Shown here: one piece after another, positions 1 to 7,224 of the stretch | Position numbering within the stretch: the first letter of the stretch is position 1 | Layout of the letters: each line of letters opens with the position of its first letter | NCBI GenBank assembly: GCA_017940955.1 | Contig: JAGAXP010000187.1 | Coordinates: 1-24,332, forward strand | DNA: 24,332 nucleotides | Reading direction: 5' to 3' | Source of the DNA: Oribacterium sp. | GTDB lineage: Bacteria; Bacillota_A; Clostridia; Lachnospirales; Lachnospiraceae | Notes under the pieces: generated by a model | The model's database searches: none | Seen by the model: the letters and a program-made list of their open reading frames with translations, nothing else | Told to the model about the DNA's origin: nothing | Translations under genes and position numbers: made by a program

Positions 1-61
1 CAGTCGGTAGAGCACGCGGCTGTTAACCGCGGTGTCGTTGGTTCAAGTCCAACTGGAGGAG
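1..61 (+). tRNA. tRNA-Asn (GTT), 5' end cut off by window edge
   Basis: The window opens inside the D arm. The anticodon stem CGCGG/CCGCG encloses the loop CTGTTAA with anticodon GTT at 22-24. A T arm with GTTCAAGTC follows, then the 3' acceptor strand CTGGAGGA and a G discriminator base at 61, which is usual for tRNA-Asn. The first bases of the acceptor stem lie outside the window. It forms a cluster with the tRNA-Thr that starts 4 bases later. Confidence 0.93.
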
Positions 62-65
62 TTAT

Positions 66-138
66 GCCGGTATAGCTCAGTTGGTAGAGCAACTGATTTG
101 TAATCAGTAGGTCTTCGGTTCGAGTCCGAATCCCGGCT
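66..138 (+). tRNA. tRNA-Thr (TGT)
   Basis: This is a complete 73-base cloverleaf. The acceptor stem pairs GCCGG with CCGGC, with one T/C mismatch at the sixth pair. The D arm is GCTCAGTTGGTAGAGC, the anticodon stem is ACTGA/TCAGT, the loop is TTTGTAA with anticodon TGT at 99-101, and the T loop is TTCGAGT. CCA is not encoded. The gene is the last of the cluster and is followed at once by a terminator. Confidence 0.95.
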
Positions 139-142
139 TTTT

Positions 143-170
143 AAAACAGGGTGGAAGCCCTGTTTTTTTA
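143..170 (+). terminator. Rho-independent terminator of the tRNA cluster
   Basis: AAAACAGGG (143-151) pairs with CCCTGTTTT (158-166) around a six-base loop, and the T run continues to 169. It lies 5 bases after tRNA-Thr. The 3' half of this hairpin and the bases after it are repeated at 220-252. Confidence 0.85.
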
Positions 171-252
171 ATACAGCAAATTCATCCCCTCATCGGAGTC
201 CCGTCGATTGCTTCAGATAGAAGCCCTGTTTTTTAGTATAGCAAATTCATCT
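154..252 (+). repeat. Direct repeat of the terminator 3' arm and following sequence
   Basis: 154-187 and 220-252 both read GAAGCCCTG, then 6-7 T, then a short A/T stretch, then AGCAAATTCATC. They differ by one T and a few substitutions. The second copy lacks the 5' arm and so cannot form the terminator hairpin. It may be a small local duplication or a scar next to a tRNA gene. Confidence 0.7.
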
Positions 253-533
253 CTGGAATTATTTCTGCTTTTTATTCAGGCGGCTTGCCAGGCGTGGATT
301 GATAAATTATACCGTCCGGATCTTTATTTTATTCTTCGGATATTCTTTTATATTTCTATTTGATTCTGATTGGTTTATTTTTTTCTCTTTTGTTTATCAT
401 AATTATATAAAAATATTATTTGTCGATAATAATTTTAGGTAAATGTAAGAAATAGATTATTTTATGATCCGGATTTTTATTTACTTTAGCCTCCCCTTAC
501 CGATATGTCTTCAGTTTATGATTATTTGAATGT
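253..533. other. AT-rich intergenic region with no recognised gene
   Basis: Together with the repeat, the gap from the tRNA terminator to the next gene is about 360 bases. It is very AT rich and I see no coding frame or recognised RNA. It should carry the promoter of the diguanylate cyclase at 534. Several A/T-rich hexamers between 390 and 470 could be promoter elements, but none is clear enough to name. Confidence 0.5.
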
Positions 534-1688
534 ATGGATATTAAAAATATTCAAGAAGTTTATATCGTAGATCTTCTCGGTGTAATGCTCATGATAGGTG
601 TATTAGCCAGCAGATACCATGGCAGTAGTAGAAATCGCTGCAATAGGTATCTTTTTTGGCTGTCTGTTGTTATTACAATATCCTGCATTATTGATGCTAT
701 AGTTAATACTTTAAGTGTATATGAAATCATGGACTATAGGATTATCGCTTACATGGGTTATTTCTGGCTGTATTTTTCTATGATAGTAGTAGCACCTTTA
801 TGGGTGCTGATCATTGAACAGCATATGGTTCCCAAAACAAACACCTCAAAGTTACTTCTATCTTTGATAAACTATATATCGCTTGTGGGTTTGGCAGGAC
901 TGATAATAAATATATTCATTCCTGTTATCTTCACTATTGATTCAACATGTAAATATTACAGAGGTCAATATTTCTGGCTTTATATCGGTTATGCCATATT
1001 TTTCTTTTTGATTGGTGTTCTGGTGTATGTCAGAGGATATAAGCTTTCAGGATTGAAGACTTTTTTTCCTGTATTTCAATTCTTTTTCCCTATTTTTATT
1101 TCACTGGTGTTGCAATTATTCATTACCGAAATATCCATAGCATGGACAGGCTGCGCCGTGAGTGTTGTCCTGATGTTTATTTCCCTGCAGAATGAAAATA
1201 TATGTATAGATAAACTTACCGGGTTATATAACAGATATTATTTAGACCGTTTTAGTCATTGTTTTGAAAAGCTTGGAAGCTTTTGCTTTATGATGATGGA
1301 CATCAATGGGTTTAAACATATAAATGACAAATATGGACATTCTGAAGGGGATAATGCTTTGCTGATGGTGGCTGATGCTGCACGTTCCGGTGTAGGTTCT
1401 GCCGGAAGTATCATACGTTATTCCGGTGATGAATTTATCATTTTATTAAACACTTCGGAGTCCGATGTTGCTGATAAATGTATCGAAAACATCAATAAAA
1501 ACCTTGAATATGCAAACAAATTCAGTAAGCGTCCTTACGAAGTATCTGTTTCAATCGGCTACGGTTTTTTTGATATGAAGCAGATAGGATTGGATGAACT
1601 GTTAGAAGTGATAGAAGGAAAAATGCTTGAAGAAAAAAAGAAGTATTATATGGCGCATGATCGAAGAAAAAATCGAGTTGATAATTAA
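534..1688 (+). CDS. Membrane-bound GGDEF protein (putative diguanylate cyclase, SGDEF variant)
   Basis: Likely makes cyclic di-GMP from two GTP at the inner face of the membrane. Residues 1-220 hold several hydrophobic segments (roughly 10-25, 40-60, 70-95, 108-135, 148-168, 178-218), a polytopic sensor region that I do not recognise. A GGDEF domain follows: LTGLYNR at 228-234, metal-site region MDIN at 255-258, the phosphate-binding INDKYGH, and the signature as SGDEF at 297-301. The first Gly is replaced by Ser; family members with SGDEF are often still active. The RxxD inhibitory site is missing, since the residues there are small (GSAG), so product inhibition at that site is unlikely. The start has no convincing Shine-Dalgarno, but no better in-frame start exists. 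It converges with the permease gene, whose stop lies 20 bases away. Confidence 0.9.
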   Translation: MDIKNIQEVYIVDLLGVMLMIGVLASRYHGSSRNRCNRYLFWLSVVITISCIIDAIVNTLSVYEIMDYRIIAYMGYFWLYFSMIVVAPLWVLIIEQHMVPKTNTSKLLLSLINYISLVGLAGLIINIFIPVIFTIDSTCKYYRGQYFWLYIGYAIFFFLIGVLVYVRGYKLSGLKTFFPVFQFFFPIFISLVLQLFITEISIAWTGCAVSVVLMFISLQNENICIDKLTGLYNRYYLDRFSHCFEKLGSFCFMMMDINGFKHINDKYGHSEGDNALLMVADAARSGVGSAGSIIRYSGDEFIILLNTSESDVADKCIENINKNLEYANKFSKRPYEVSVSIGYGFFDMKQIGLDELLEVIEGKMLEEKKKYYMAHDRRKNRVDN

Positions 1689-1707
1689 ATATAGCTAATT
1701 GTAGGTA

Positions 1708-2826
1708 TTAATGAAATAAGAATACTATAGCGATCATTACCAGTAAAAATACTATATTATATACGGTAAAAACGGTGATGTATTTTTTCGTATCAGCGTT
1801 CTTTGTTTTGACATATTGCTTAAACGAGATAAGGCTTGCCATGGAGGCAATGAGCGTCCCAAGGCCGCCGACATTGGTTCCGATGATAAGCTTCGAAATG
1901 TCAGAGGTAAAACCTGAACATAATATCGCTGCTGGTACGTTGCTGATGAACTGGCTTAATATGATTGAAGTACTGATTTCGTGTGAGTTCACAATGGCAT
2001 GCAGCATATCGTTTAAAGCAGGTATCCTCTTGATGTTTCCTATAAATATAAAAAGAAAAACAAATGTAAGGATCAGAGAATAGTCCGGCTTAAGGATTAT
2101 TTCGCGGTCAAATATAAGAACAACAGCTAAAATGATCATAAGACCTGCCTGATTTGGAATAACATGAGCGACCACAAGTATAGACAATAAAAAGGAAATA
2201 GAATACATGAGTATAAGCTTCCTGTCATGTGCGGTTCTGGAATATGTTGTTTTTTCTGTCAGGGCAATAGCTTTTTTATCGATACAGATAATGCAAAAAA
2301 TAAAGAGTACGATGGCGGATGCTATGCTGTAGGGAAGCATTAGCATGATAAACTCGCCTATGGCCATATTTGATAATGAATATAAATAGAGATTTTGCGG
2401 GTTTCCAAGGGGCGTGAGCATGCTTCCCAGGTTTGCGGCAATGGTTTCCAGCACGATGGTATTGATAAAAAGATCTTTTCTGTCGGCAATCGTTAATGTG
2501 ATAATTGAAAATGGCACAAAAGTCAGCAATGCTACATCATTTGTGATGAACATGCTGGAAATAAAGCAGAGTGCCACAAAGATGATGATCACGCCTCTCG
2601 AAGAGTTCATCTTATTTACAAGGAATTCACCTATTTGCTTGAATACATTCTGTTTCTGAAACCCTGCCATGGTTATCATCAGGGATAGAAGGATAACCAG
2701 TGTTCTGTAATCAATATAGCTAAAGTAAAGGCTGTCGGGACTGACAAAAAAACATGATACTGCAGCCAGTATCATTGATATAACAAGTACTATTTCTTTT
2801 TTGATGAAAGTCTTTAATTTGTCCAT
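1708..2826 (-). CDS. ArsB/NhaD (SLC13-like) superfamily anion permease
   Basis: A 372-residue polytopic membrane protein with about ten hydrophobic segments. Two stretches are typical of the ArsB/NhaD/CitT fold: ITNDVALLTFVPF at 94-106 and NLGSMLTPLGNPQN at 133-146, the conserved helix-break motifs of both half-repeats. The substrate cannot be read from sequence; di- or tricarboxylates, arsenite and Na+/H+ exchange are all known in the superfamily. The start was chosen at 2826 because TGAGGAT lies 8 bases upstream; an in-frame ATG five codons earlier (2841) has no ribosome site. The gene lies about 115 bases after tenA on the same strand with no terminator between, so it may be read from the thiamine operon. 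That gap carries one copy of the dispersed repeat. A role in thiamine precursor uptake is only a guess from position. Confidence 0.82.
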   Translation of the reverse strand: MDKLKTFIKKEIVLVISMILAAVSCFFVSPDSLYFSYIDYRTLVILLSLMITMAGFQKQNVFKQIGEFLVNKMNSSRGVIIIFVALCFISSMFITNDVALLTFVPFSIITLTIADRKDLFINTIVLETIAANLGSMLTPLGNPQNLYLYSLSNMAIGEFIMLMLPYSIASAIVLFIFCIICIDKKAIALTEKTTYSRTAHDRKLILMYSISFLLSILVVAHVIPNQAGLMIILAVVLIFDREIILKPDYSLILTFVFLFIFIGNIKRIPALNDMLHAIVNSHEISTSIILSQFISNVPAAILCSGFTSDISKLIIGTNVGGLGTLIASMASLISFKQYVKTKNADTKKYITVFTVYNIVFLLVMIAIVFLFH

Positions 2827-2856
2827 AATATTTATCCTCATCCAAATCCACGGATT

Positions 2857-2922
2857 TTAGCGGTTTATTTCTGAAATACAGATTCCGTTTTTATATGGGC
2901 TCTATAAAAGCAGTTTTTTTGT
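2857..2922 (-). repeat. Dispersed ~59-nt repeat, single diverged copy (tenA-permease gap)
   Basis: Read on the minus strand it gives CAAAAAAACTGC, then TATAGAGCCC, then GAATCTGTATTTCAGAAAT and AAACC. The tandem copies at 5861-5978 have the same order of blocks: CAAAAAACATGC, TATAGAGCCG, ATCTG-N5-CAGA, ATAAA. The small hairpin TCTG-N5-CAGA is kept. Orientation agrees with transcription of the flanking genes. Confidence 0.65.
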
Positions 2923-2941
2923 GATCAGGTCCCAATGCTAA

Positions 2942-3616
2942 CTACAGTGCCTCCCACAATTTTGTTTCGTACTTCGCACATCGAACGAAGATCTCGACAA
3001 ATATTTGCTTTTCTTTCCCCTCTGCCAGGCGATCGACTATGTCAATCCAATTTTGGTTGGCTTTCGTGTAGTCTTCGCAAGCGTAGGCGTCGAACCAGCT
3101 TTTATATGCAGAATCTTCGATTTCGTGAAGATATTTCTTTCCTACCGTCTGCCCGATATAGGCATATCCCCAGGAGCATTGCAGCAGAAGCACGAGACCG
3201 GTCAGAGGCCCGTTTTCCAGGATCTGTTCTTTCATATATTTTGTGTAATCTGAGATTTCGCTGATTATCTCAGTTTTCCTGGCTTCGTCCTCCCTGATGC
3301 CGATTGCTTCCATGTTTGGTATATGGACGCGGTTTAGTTCTCTTTTTGTCTCCGCTATAACGTTTTCTACGAATTGAATCAAGCTCCCATCAATCTTTTC
3401 GGCGCTGATGCTTAAAAGCTGCGCTTTGATGATTCCTAAAATTTCCAGATATTCTATTAAATAGAGGTAGTCCTGTATCATATAGTTGCGGAAGCGGCTG
3501 GGTTCAAGTGTGCCCCGCGCCATTTCGATGACAAAGTTTTGTGCTGCTGCTTTGTCCCATTCCGGTTTCGCCGCCTCCAATAATAGAACCGATAATTTGA
3601 GTTTTTCCTTTCCCAT
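2942..3616 (-). CDS. tenA: TenA family protein (aminopyrimidine aminohydrolase / thiaminase II)
   Basis: TenA hydrolyses aminopyrimidine breakdown products of thiamine to HMP, which ThiD then phosphorylates. The 224-residue length is usual for the all-helical family. Visible hallmarks are the pyrimidine-binding Asp in IQDYLYL (Asp49), the nucleophile region QCSWGYAYIG (Cys147) and the C-terminal YETKLW with Glu217 in the place of the catalytic Glu of Bacillus TenA. It starts 5 bases after the methyltransferase stop, with only a weak ribosome site, which suggests translational coupling. It is the last recognisable thiamine gene of the operon and fits salvage of pyrimidine for ThiD and ThiE. 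Confidence 0.93.
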   Translation of the reverse strand: MGKEKLKLSVLLLEAAKPEWDKAAAQNFVIEMARGTLEPSRFRNYMIQDYLYLIEYLEILGIIKAQLLSISAEKIDGSLIQFVENVIAETKRELNRVHIPNMEAIGIREDEARKTEIISEISDYTKYMKEQILENGPLTGLVLLLQCSWGYAYIGQTVGKKYLHEIEDSAYKSWFDAYACEDYTKANQNWIDIVDRLAEGKEKQIFVEIFVRCAKYETKLWEAL

Positions 3617-3621
3617 AGGTC

Positions 3622-4323
3622 TTATTTTTCAGCAATAATCGCCACGTATCCGCCACTCTTGTAGCCATCAACCACCTCTTCCGGCTCTTCGTTTGTGTAG
3701 AGTGGATTCTTCACCAAAGTCTGATAATAAGTAAAATTGCTTACACCGAGTTGTTTTAAGATGTTGATTTTTTCTTCAGTGGAATGCCATACTCCTGATG
3801 ATGCAAGAGCTAGTGGATAGGGCAGTTGCGGCATGGTGCCTTCTAAAAACTCATGGTTGTAGGTATTAAGGCTTTTGCCCAAAAGATACATAAAGCCGAA
3901 GGCGCTCTCTTTCGGTACGTCAAAGAGGATGAGCTTACCACCTTCTTTTAATGCCCGCAGGCTTTTTTCATAAACCGGTGCCAGGTCTTCCATATAGCTG
4001 GAGCTGCCGTTGAAGTAGATGATATCATAGGCTGCTTCCGGTAGATTTACGTCTTCTATCATCCCGTACTTGATGATATTGACACCGCGCTTTTCTGCAA
4101 TTTTTCCCATATCTTCCGACGGTTCGATGCCTTCAACCAGGCTGCAGTCGATGTAGCTTTCGAAGAGACCGCTTCCACATCCTATGGAGAGCAATTTCTT
4201 GCCGCTGATATCACCTAGTGCTTTTTGAAAAAGGCGCAGTTCGCTGGTGAAAAGGTTGTCATTTTTCATGAACCATTCGTCGTACTGTGCAGCATATCCG
4301 TCAAATTTCTGTTTTGTTTTCAT
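3622..4323 (-). CDS. Class I SAM-dependent methyltransferase in the thiamine operon
   Basis: A 233-residue soluble protein with a Rossmann methyltransferase core. SAM motif I is LLSIGCGSGLF at about 44-54, the acidic end of beta-2 is in VEGIEPS, and motif IV is in YDIIYFNGSSSY. The C-terminal lid region is unrecognised. The start at 4323 has a strong GAGGAGG site lying inside the last codons of thiD; the longer frame from 4350 would overlap thiD by 23 bases and is rejected. There are 4 bases between the thiD stop and this ATG, and 5 bases between this stop and tenA, so it is certainly co-transcribed. A methyltransferase is not a standard thiamine salvage enzyme. The substrate is unknown; precursor modification or detoxification would be guesses. 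Confidence 0.88.
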   Translation of the reverse strand: MKTKQKFDGYAAQYDEWFMKNDNLFTSELRLFQKALGDISGKKLLSIGCGSGLFESYIDCSLVEGIEPSEDMGKIAEKRGVNIIKYGMIEDVNLPEAAYDIIYFNGSSSYMEDLAPVYEKSLRALKEGGKLILFDVPKESAFGFMYLLGKSLNTYNHEFLEGTMPQLPYPLALASSGVWHSTEEKINILKQLGVSNFTYYQTLVKNPLYTNEEPEEVVDGYKSGGYVAIIAEK

Positions 4324-4327
4324 ATGT

Positions 4328-5110
4328 TTAATCCTCCTCGATGATTGCAAAGTTGTGTGCCATTGGACCTGATCCTTTTCCTAAATCCAGCATCGCTCCA
4401 AGGGCGCCTGAGATATAAGTTTTTGCCTGCTTTACGGATTCCTTCAGGTCTTTTCCTTTTGCAAGATTCGAGGCGATCGCACTTGAAAGAGTGCAGCCGG
4501 TTCCGTGGGTGTTAGGATTATCAATTCTTTTTCCGGTAAACCAGATGCCGCCTGAGAGGACATCATTTGCATCGTTGATGCTGTGTCCGCCTTTCACCAA
4601 TGCTTCACAGCCGTACTGTGCCTTCAGCAAATTTGCAGCTTTTTCCATCTCGGCTTCGTTAGTGATTTTCATTCCGGTTAAGATTTCTGCCTCCGGTATG
4701 TTTGGCGTGATAACCGTTGCAATCGGAAGCAACTGCGTCTTTAATGCCTCCACCGCGCCGTCCTCAATGAGGCGTGCGCCGCTTGTGGCAACCATCACGG
4801 GATCCACAACAATATTTTTTGCCCCGTATTGCTTTAATTTCTGAGCAATGATTTCAATCAATGATGAGGATGATACCATTCCGATTTTTACGGCGTCCGG
4901 GAAAATGTCCTCGAAGACTGCGTCTAATTGCTTCCCTAAAAATTCGGGGGTAACCTCCGAAATTCCTGTTACGCCGGTGGTGTTCTGTGCGGTGAGCGCA
5001 GTGATCGCACTCATCGCATAAACTCCATTCATAGTCATCGTCTTGATGTCTGCTTGAATTCCGGCGCCTCCGCAGGAGTCTGATCCTGCGATTGTCAATG
5101 CTGTTCTCAT
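4328..5110 (-). CDS. thiD: Hydroxymethylpyrimidine / phosphomethylpyrimidine kinase ThiD
   Basis: Phosphorylates HMP to HMP-P and then to HMP-PP, the pyrimidine substrate of ThiE. The 260-residue length is normal for this ribokinase-fold family. The N-terminal substrate loop AGSDSCGGAGIQAD is at 8-21, with TALTAQNT following. The C-terminal anion hole HGTGC is at 202-206, where the catalytic residue would be Asp, Cys or a nearby general base depending on subgroup. The start has AAGGAG 8 bases upstream. It follows thiE after 86 bases that can fold into a hairpin (GCGGCAG/CTGTCGC) without a T run, so read-through is expected. Confidence 0.97.
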   Translation of the reverse strand: MRTALTIAGSDSCGGAGIQADIKTMTMNGVYAMSAITALTAQNTTGVTGISEVTPEFLGKQLDAVFEDIFPDAVKIGMVSSSSLIEIIAQKLKQYGAKNIVVDPVMVATSGARLIEDGAVEALKTQLLPIATVITPNIPEAEILTGMKITNEAEMEKAANLLKAQYGCEALVKGGHSINDANDVLSGGIWFTGKRIDNPNTHGTGCTLSSAIASNLAKGKDLKESVKQAKTYISGALGAMLDLGKGSGPMAHNFAIIEED

Positions 5111-5196
5111 AATGTTACTCCTTTCAAGGTTTGATTCGCATTCACTTTTTTATCGCGACAGAAGGTGGTGCCCCCAATCTGCCGCCTGTTCCATAC

Positions 5197-5844
5197 TCAT
5201 GGAAATAAGGTTTCTGCTGTAATTTTTTTCAGATTCTCGCTTGCTGCCTTGATATCTTTTTGGCCGTAGATCGCGCTGATGACTGCGATTCCGCAAATTC
5301 CGCTTCCTTTTAATTCCGGCGTGTTTTCTAATGTAATGCCGCCAATGGCAACGACCGGAATGGATACAGCTTCGCAGATTGCCTTTAAGGTTTCTTTGGA
5401 AACATCATCAGCGTCATCCTTTGAACCTGTTGGGAAAACTGCACCCACGCCGAGGTAATCAGCTCCACGTTGTTCAGCCAGGATTGCCTGCTCCACGGTC
5501 TGGGCTGACACTCCGAGGATTTTGTCTTCCCCAATGAGGGCGCGCACGTTTCCGGCTTCCATATCACTCTGACCCACATGAACACCATCTGCATTCATCT
5601 TCAGCGCGATATCCACGTTGTCGTTTACCACGAATGGCACACCGTATTCCTTCGCCAGCTTCTGAAGCTGAACCGCTTCCTCATAAAAATGAGCCTCGTC
5701 CAAATCTTTTTCTCGCAGTTGAAGAAAGGTGACTCCGCCGTCAAGACTATCCCGGACCACATTATAGAGAGTGTTATCTCCCAACCAGTGGCGGTCTGTA
5801 ACGGCATACAGTAATAATTGTTTCGCTAATTGACTTTTATCCAT
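5197..5844 (-). CDS. thiE: Thiamine phosphate synthase ThiE
   Basis: Joins HMP-PP and thiazole phosphate to give thiamine phosphate. The 215-residue length is usual for this TIM barrel. Motifs in order: YAVTDR near 13-18, the pyrophosphate-binding QLREKD at 42-47, VNDNVDIAL at 73-81, HVGQSDM at 89-95, GVSAQT at 111-116, and the phosphate loop GAVFPTGSK at 134-142. GAGGAG lies 9 bases before the ATG. It is the second gene of the TPP-controlled operon, separated from thiM by 137 bases filled mostly by two tandem 59-nt repeat units. Confidence 0.97.
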   Translation of the reverse strand: MDKSQLAKQLLLYAVTDRHWLGDNTLYNVVRDSLDGGVTFLQLREKDLDEAHFYEEAVQLQKLAKEYGVPFVVNDNVDIALKMNADGVHVGQSDMEAGNVRALIGEDKILGVSAQTVEQAILAEQRGADYLGVGAVFPTGSKDDADDVSKETLKAICEAVSIPVVAIGGITLENTPELKGSGICGIAVISAIYGQKDIKAASENLKKITAETLFP

Positions 5845-5860
5845 GATTCATTTCTCCTCA

Positions 5861-5978
5861 TCTATAAACGAGTGTTTTGAGTCATTTATATCTGATACAC
5901 AGATGTCAAACTAATCGGCTCTATATACGCATGTTTTTTGCCGTTTATCTCTGACATACAGATGCAGATCTGATCGGC
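5861..5978 (-). repeat. Tandem pair of a 59-nt dispersed repeat (thiM-thiE gap)
   Basis: Two units of exactly 59 bases (5920-5978 and 5861-5919) agree at 44 of 59 positions by hand count. Read on the minus strand, the unit runs GAGCCGATCAG, ATCTGCATCTGTATGTCAGA, GATAAACGGC, AAAAAACATGC, GTATATA. A hairpin TCTG-N5-CAGA is present in both. The same unit occurs at 2857-2922, 13482-13597 and 24041-24092. A length of 59 is not a multiple of three, so the tandem is not a conserved coding repeat. Confidence 0.85.
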
Positions 5979-5981
5979 TCT

Positions 5982-6803
5982 CTAACGGACTTCGAATTTA
6001 GCGCCCTTTTCTAAGGTGTCACCATCCATATTGTAAATCGCGTCTATGATGCGATTTCTATAGGTTGAGTTTCCATCTCCATCCTGCATTCTGCTCCAGC
6101 CGATTTCTCCGGCCAATCCCATGGCGCAAACAGCCGCTGCAGCCGCTTCAAGCTTTGCCTTTGGATTTGCTGTCACAAATGCTGTCATCATTCCTGAAAG
6201 CTGGCAGCCGGTTCCGGTGATTCTGCCCATTTCTGCGCGACCATTGCGGATGACATAGCACTTGTTTTCATCAGCGACTAAATCAATGGCACCGGTGATG
6301 GCGATGATGGATCCTGTTTTTGCAGCAAGATTTTTTGCAAAGTTGACTGCCTGATCAAGGGACTCCTCCGTTACGGCATCCGACACATCAGCGTCGACTC
6401 CCTTTGTGGTACCGCTGCCAAGAGCGAGGGTCTTGATTTCGGAAATATTTCCGCGAATCACATCAAATTTCACCTTGTTCATCAGCCCCACAGCGGTATT
6501 GGTGCGGAGTGCGGAAGCGCCGGCACCGACAGGATCCAAAAGAACCACGTGACCAAGAGCATTTGCTTTTGCGCCGGCGCGATACATTCCTTCGATGCTG
6601 CGCTGATTTAGTGTTCCGATGTTGATATTTAAGCCGCCACAGATGGATGTGATGTCCTCCACGTCCTCCGGTTCGTCCGACATAATCGGGCTGCCGCCGC
6701 AAGCCAAAAGTACATTGGCCACATCATTGACAGTTACGTAATTTGTAATGTTGTGCACCAATGGCACGGTTTTTCTCACATTATCGATACATTCTTTGAA
6801 CAT
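5982..6803 (-). CDS. thiM: Hydroxyethylthiazole kinase ThiM
   Basis: Phosphorylates the salvaged thiazole alcohol to thiazole phosphate for ThiE. The product has 273 residues, normal for the family. Motifs: VHNITNYV near 16-23, GGSPIMSDEP near 36-45, LDPVGAGAS for substrate binding, and the anion hole GTGCQLSG with the catalytic Cys. The start at 6803 has GGAAGGGAAGGG just upstream. The frame stays open to 6848, but that extension would run through the riboswitch terminator and is rejected. It is the first gene of the operon, 25 bases after the terminator hairpin, so the TPP switch decides whether it is transcribed. Confidence 0.97.
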   Translation of the reverse strand: MFKECIDNVRKTVPLVHNITNYVTVNDVANVLLACGGSPIMSDEPEDVEDITSICGGLNINIGTLNQRSIEGMYRAGAKANALGHVVLLDPVGAGASALRTNTAVGLMNKVKFDVIRGNISEIKTLALGSGTTKGVDADVSDAVTEESLDQAVNFAKNLAAKTGSIIAITGAIDLVADENKCYVIRNGRAEMGRITGTGCQLSGMMTAFVTANPKAKLEAAAAAVCAMGLAGEIGWSRMQDGDGNSTYRNRIIDAIYNMDGDTLEKGAKFEVR

Positions 6804-6828
6804 CTTTACCCTTCCCTTCCTATTGCAT

Positions 6829-6861
6829 AAAAAAACAGATATGCCCACCTAGACATATCTG
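6829..6861 (-). terminator. Rho-independent terminator of the TPP riboswitch
   Basis: On the minus strand CAGATATG (6861-6854) pairs with CATATCTG (6843-6836), followed by seven T. It sits between the aptamer and thiM. An alternative hairpin, CGATCC/GGATCG at 6871-6886, lies between aptamer and terminator. The placement fits transcription attenuation: TPP bound gives termination. Confidence 0.88.
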
Positions 6862-6899
6862 CAAAATAAACGATCCCGGAGGATCGCAGCATTCATTAT

Positions 6900-6982
6900 A
6901 TCCCTACGTTGGCATTACCCAAATCAAGTTGTGGGTCCGGGACATAACCTCCCGTTCTCAGCCTGCCTGCACAAGCTCCCCT
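6900..6982 (-). promoter_or_regulatory. TPP (THI-box) riboswitch aptamer
   Basis: Read on the minus strand it has the conserved THI-box order: GGGGAGC at the 5' end, GGCTGAGA in the pyrimidine-sensor arm, then GGACCC, AACTTGAT, GGGTAATGCCAACG and GTAGGGA. These are the pyrimidine- and pyrophosphate-binding parts and the closing P1 strand. It controls thiM-thiE-thiD-methyltransferase-tenA. Binding of TPP is known for the class; termination control is inferred from the hairpin downstream. Confidence 0.97.
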
Positions 6983-6994
6983 TTTTTAGTAAGT

Positions 6995-7023
6995 ATATTA
7001 GTACTCTTTTATAGAAAATGCAA
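6995..7023 (-). promoter_or_regulatory. Sigma-A type promoter of the thiamine operon
   Basis: On the minus strand TTGCAT (7023-7018), a 17-base spacer and TATAAT-like TAATAT (7000-6995). Transcription would begin near 6988, a few bases before the riboswitch. Confidence 0.8.
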
Positions 7024-7189
7024 GAGGGGTAGTCCAGACGGCCTCCCGGTATTTTTTTATCAATTCTATGTTTGTTCCACGAAAAGGGGGAGCAAAGTCT
7101 CTATATATTCAAAGCCGCCGATTAAAAATGACAATTATAAAGATGGATTTAAACAATATAAAATAAAAATAAATTCTGCAAAAATATAA

Positions 7190-7218
7190 TTGACGGAAAA
7201 TATTTCGCATGATATTAT
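7190..7218 (+). promoter_or_regulatory. Strong sigma-A type promoter with no gene directly downstream
   Basis: TTGACG (7190-7195), a 17-base spacer and TATTAT (7213-7218). Transcription would begin near 7225 and run into a region without a coding frame that ends in a terminator at 7478-7524. Confidence 0.75.
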
Positions 7219-7224
7219 TTTTTT

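Noticed and set aside
7092..7145. Further diverged copy of the 59-nt repeat
   Set aside because: Only GCCGATTA and a few scattered bases agree. A similar weak match near 8550 (GAGCCGAATT) was also left out.
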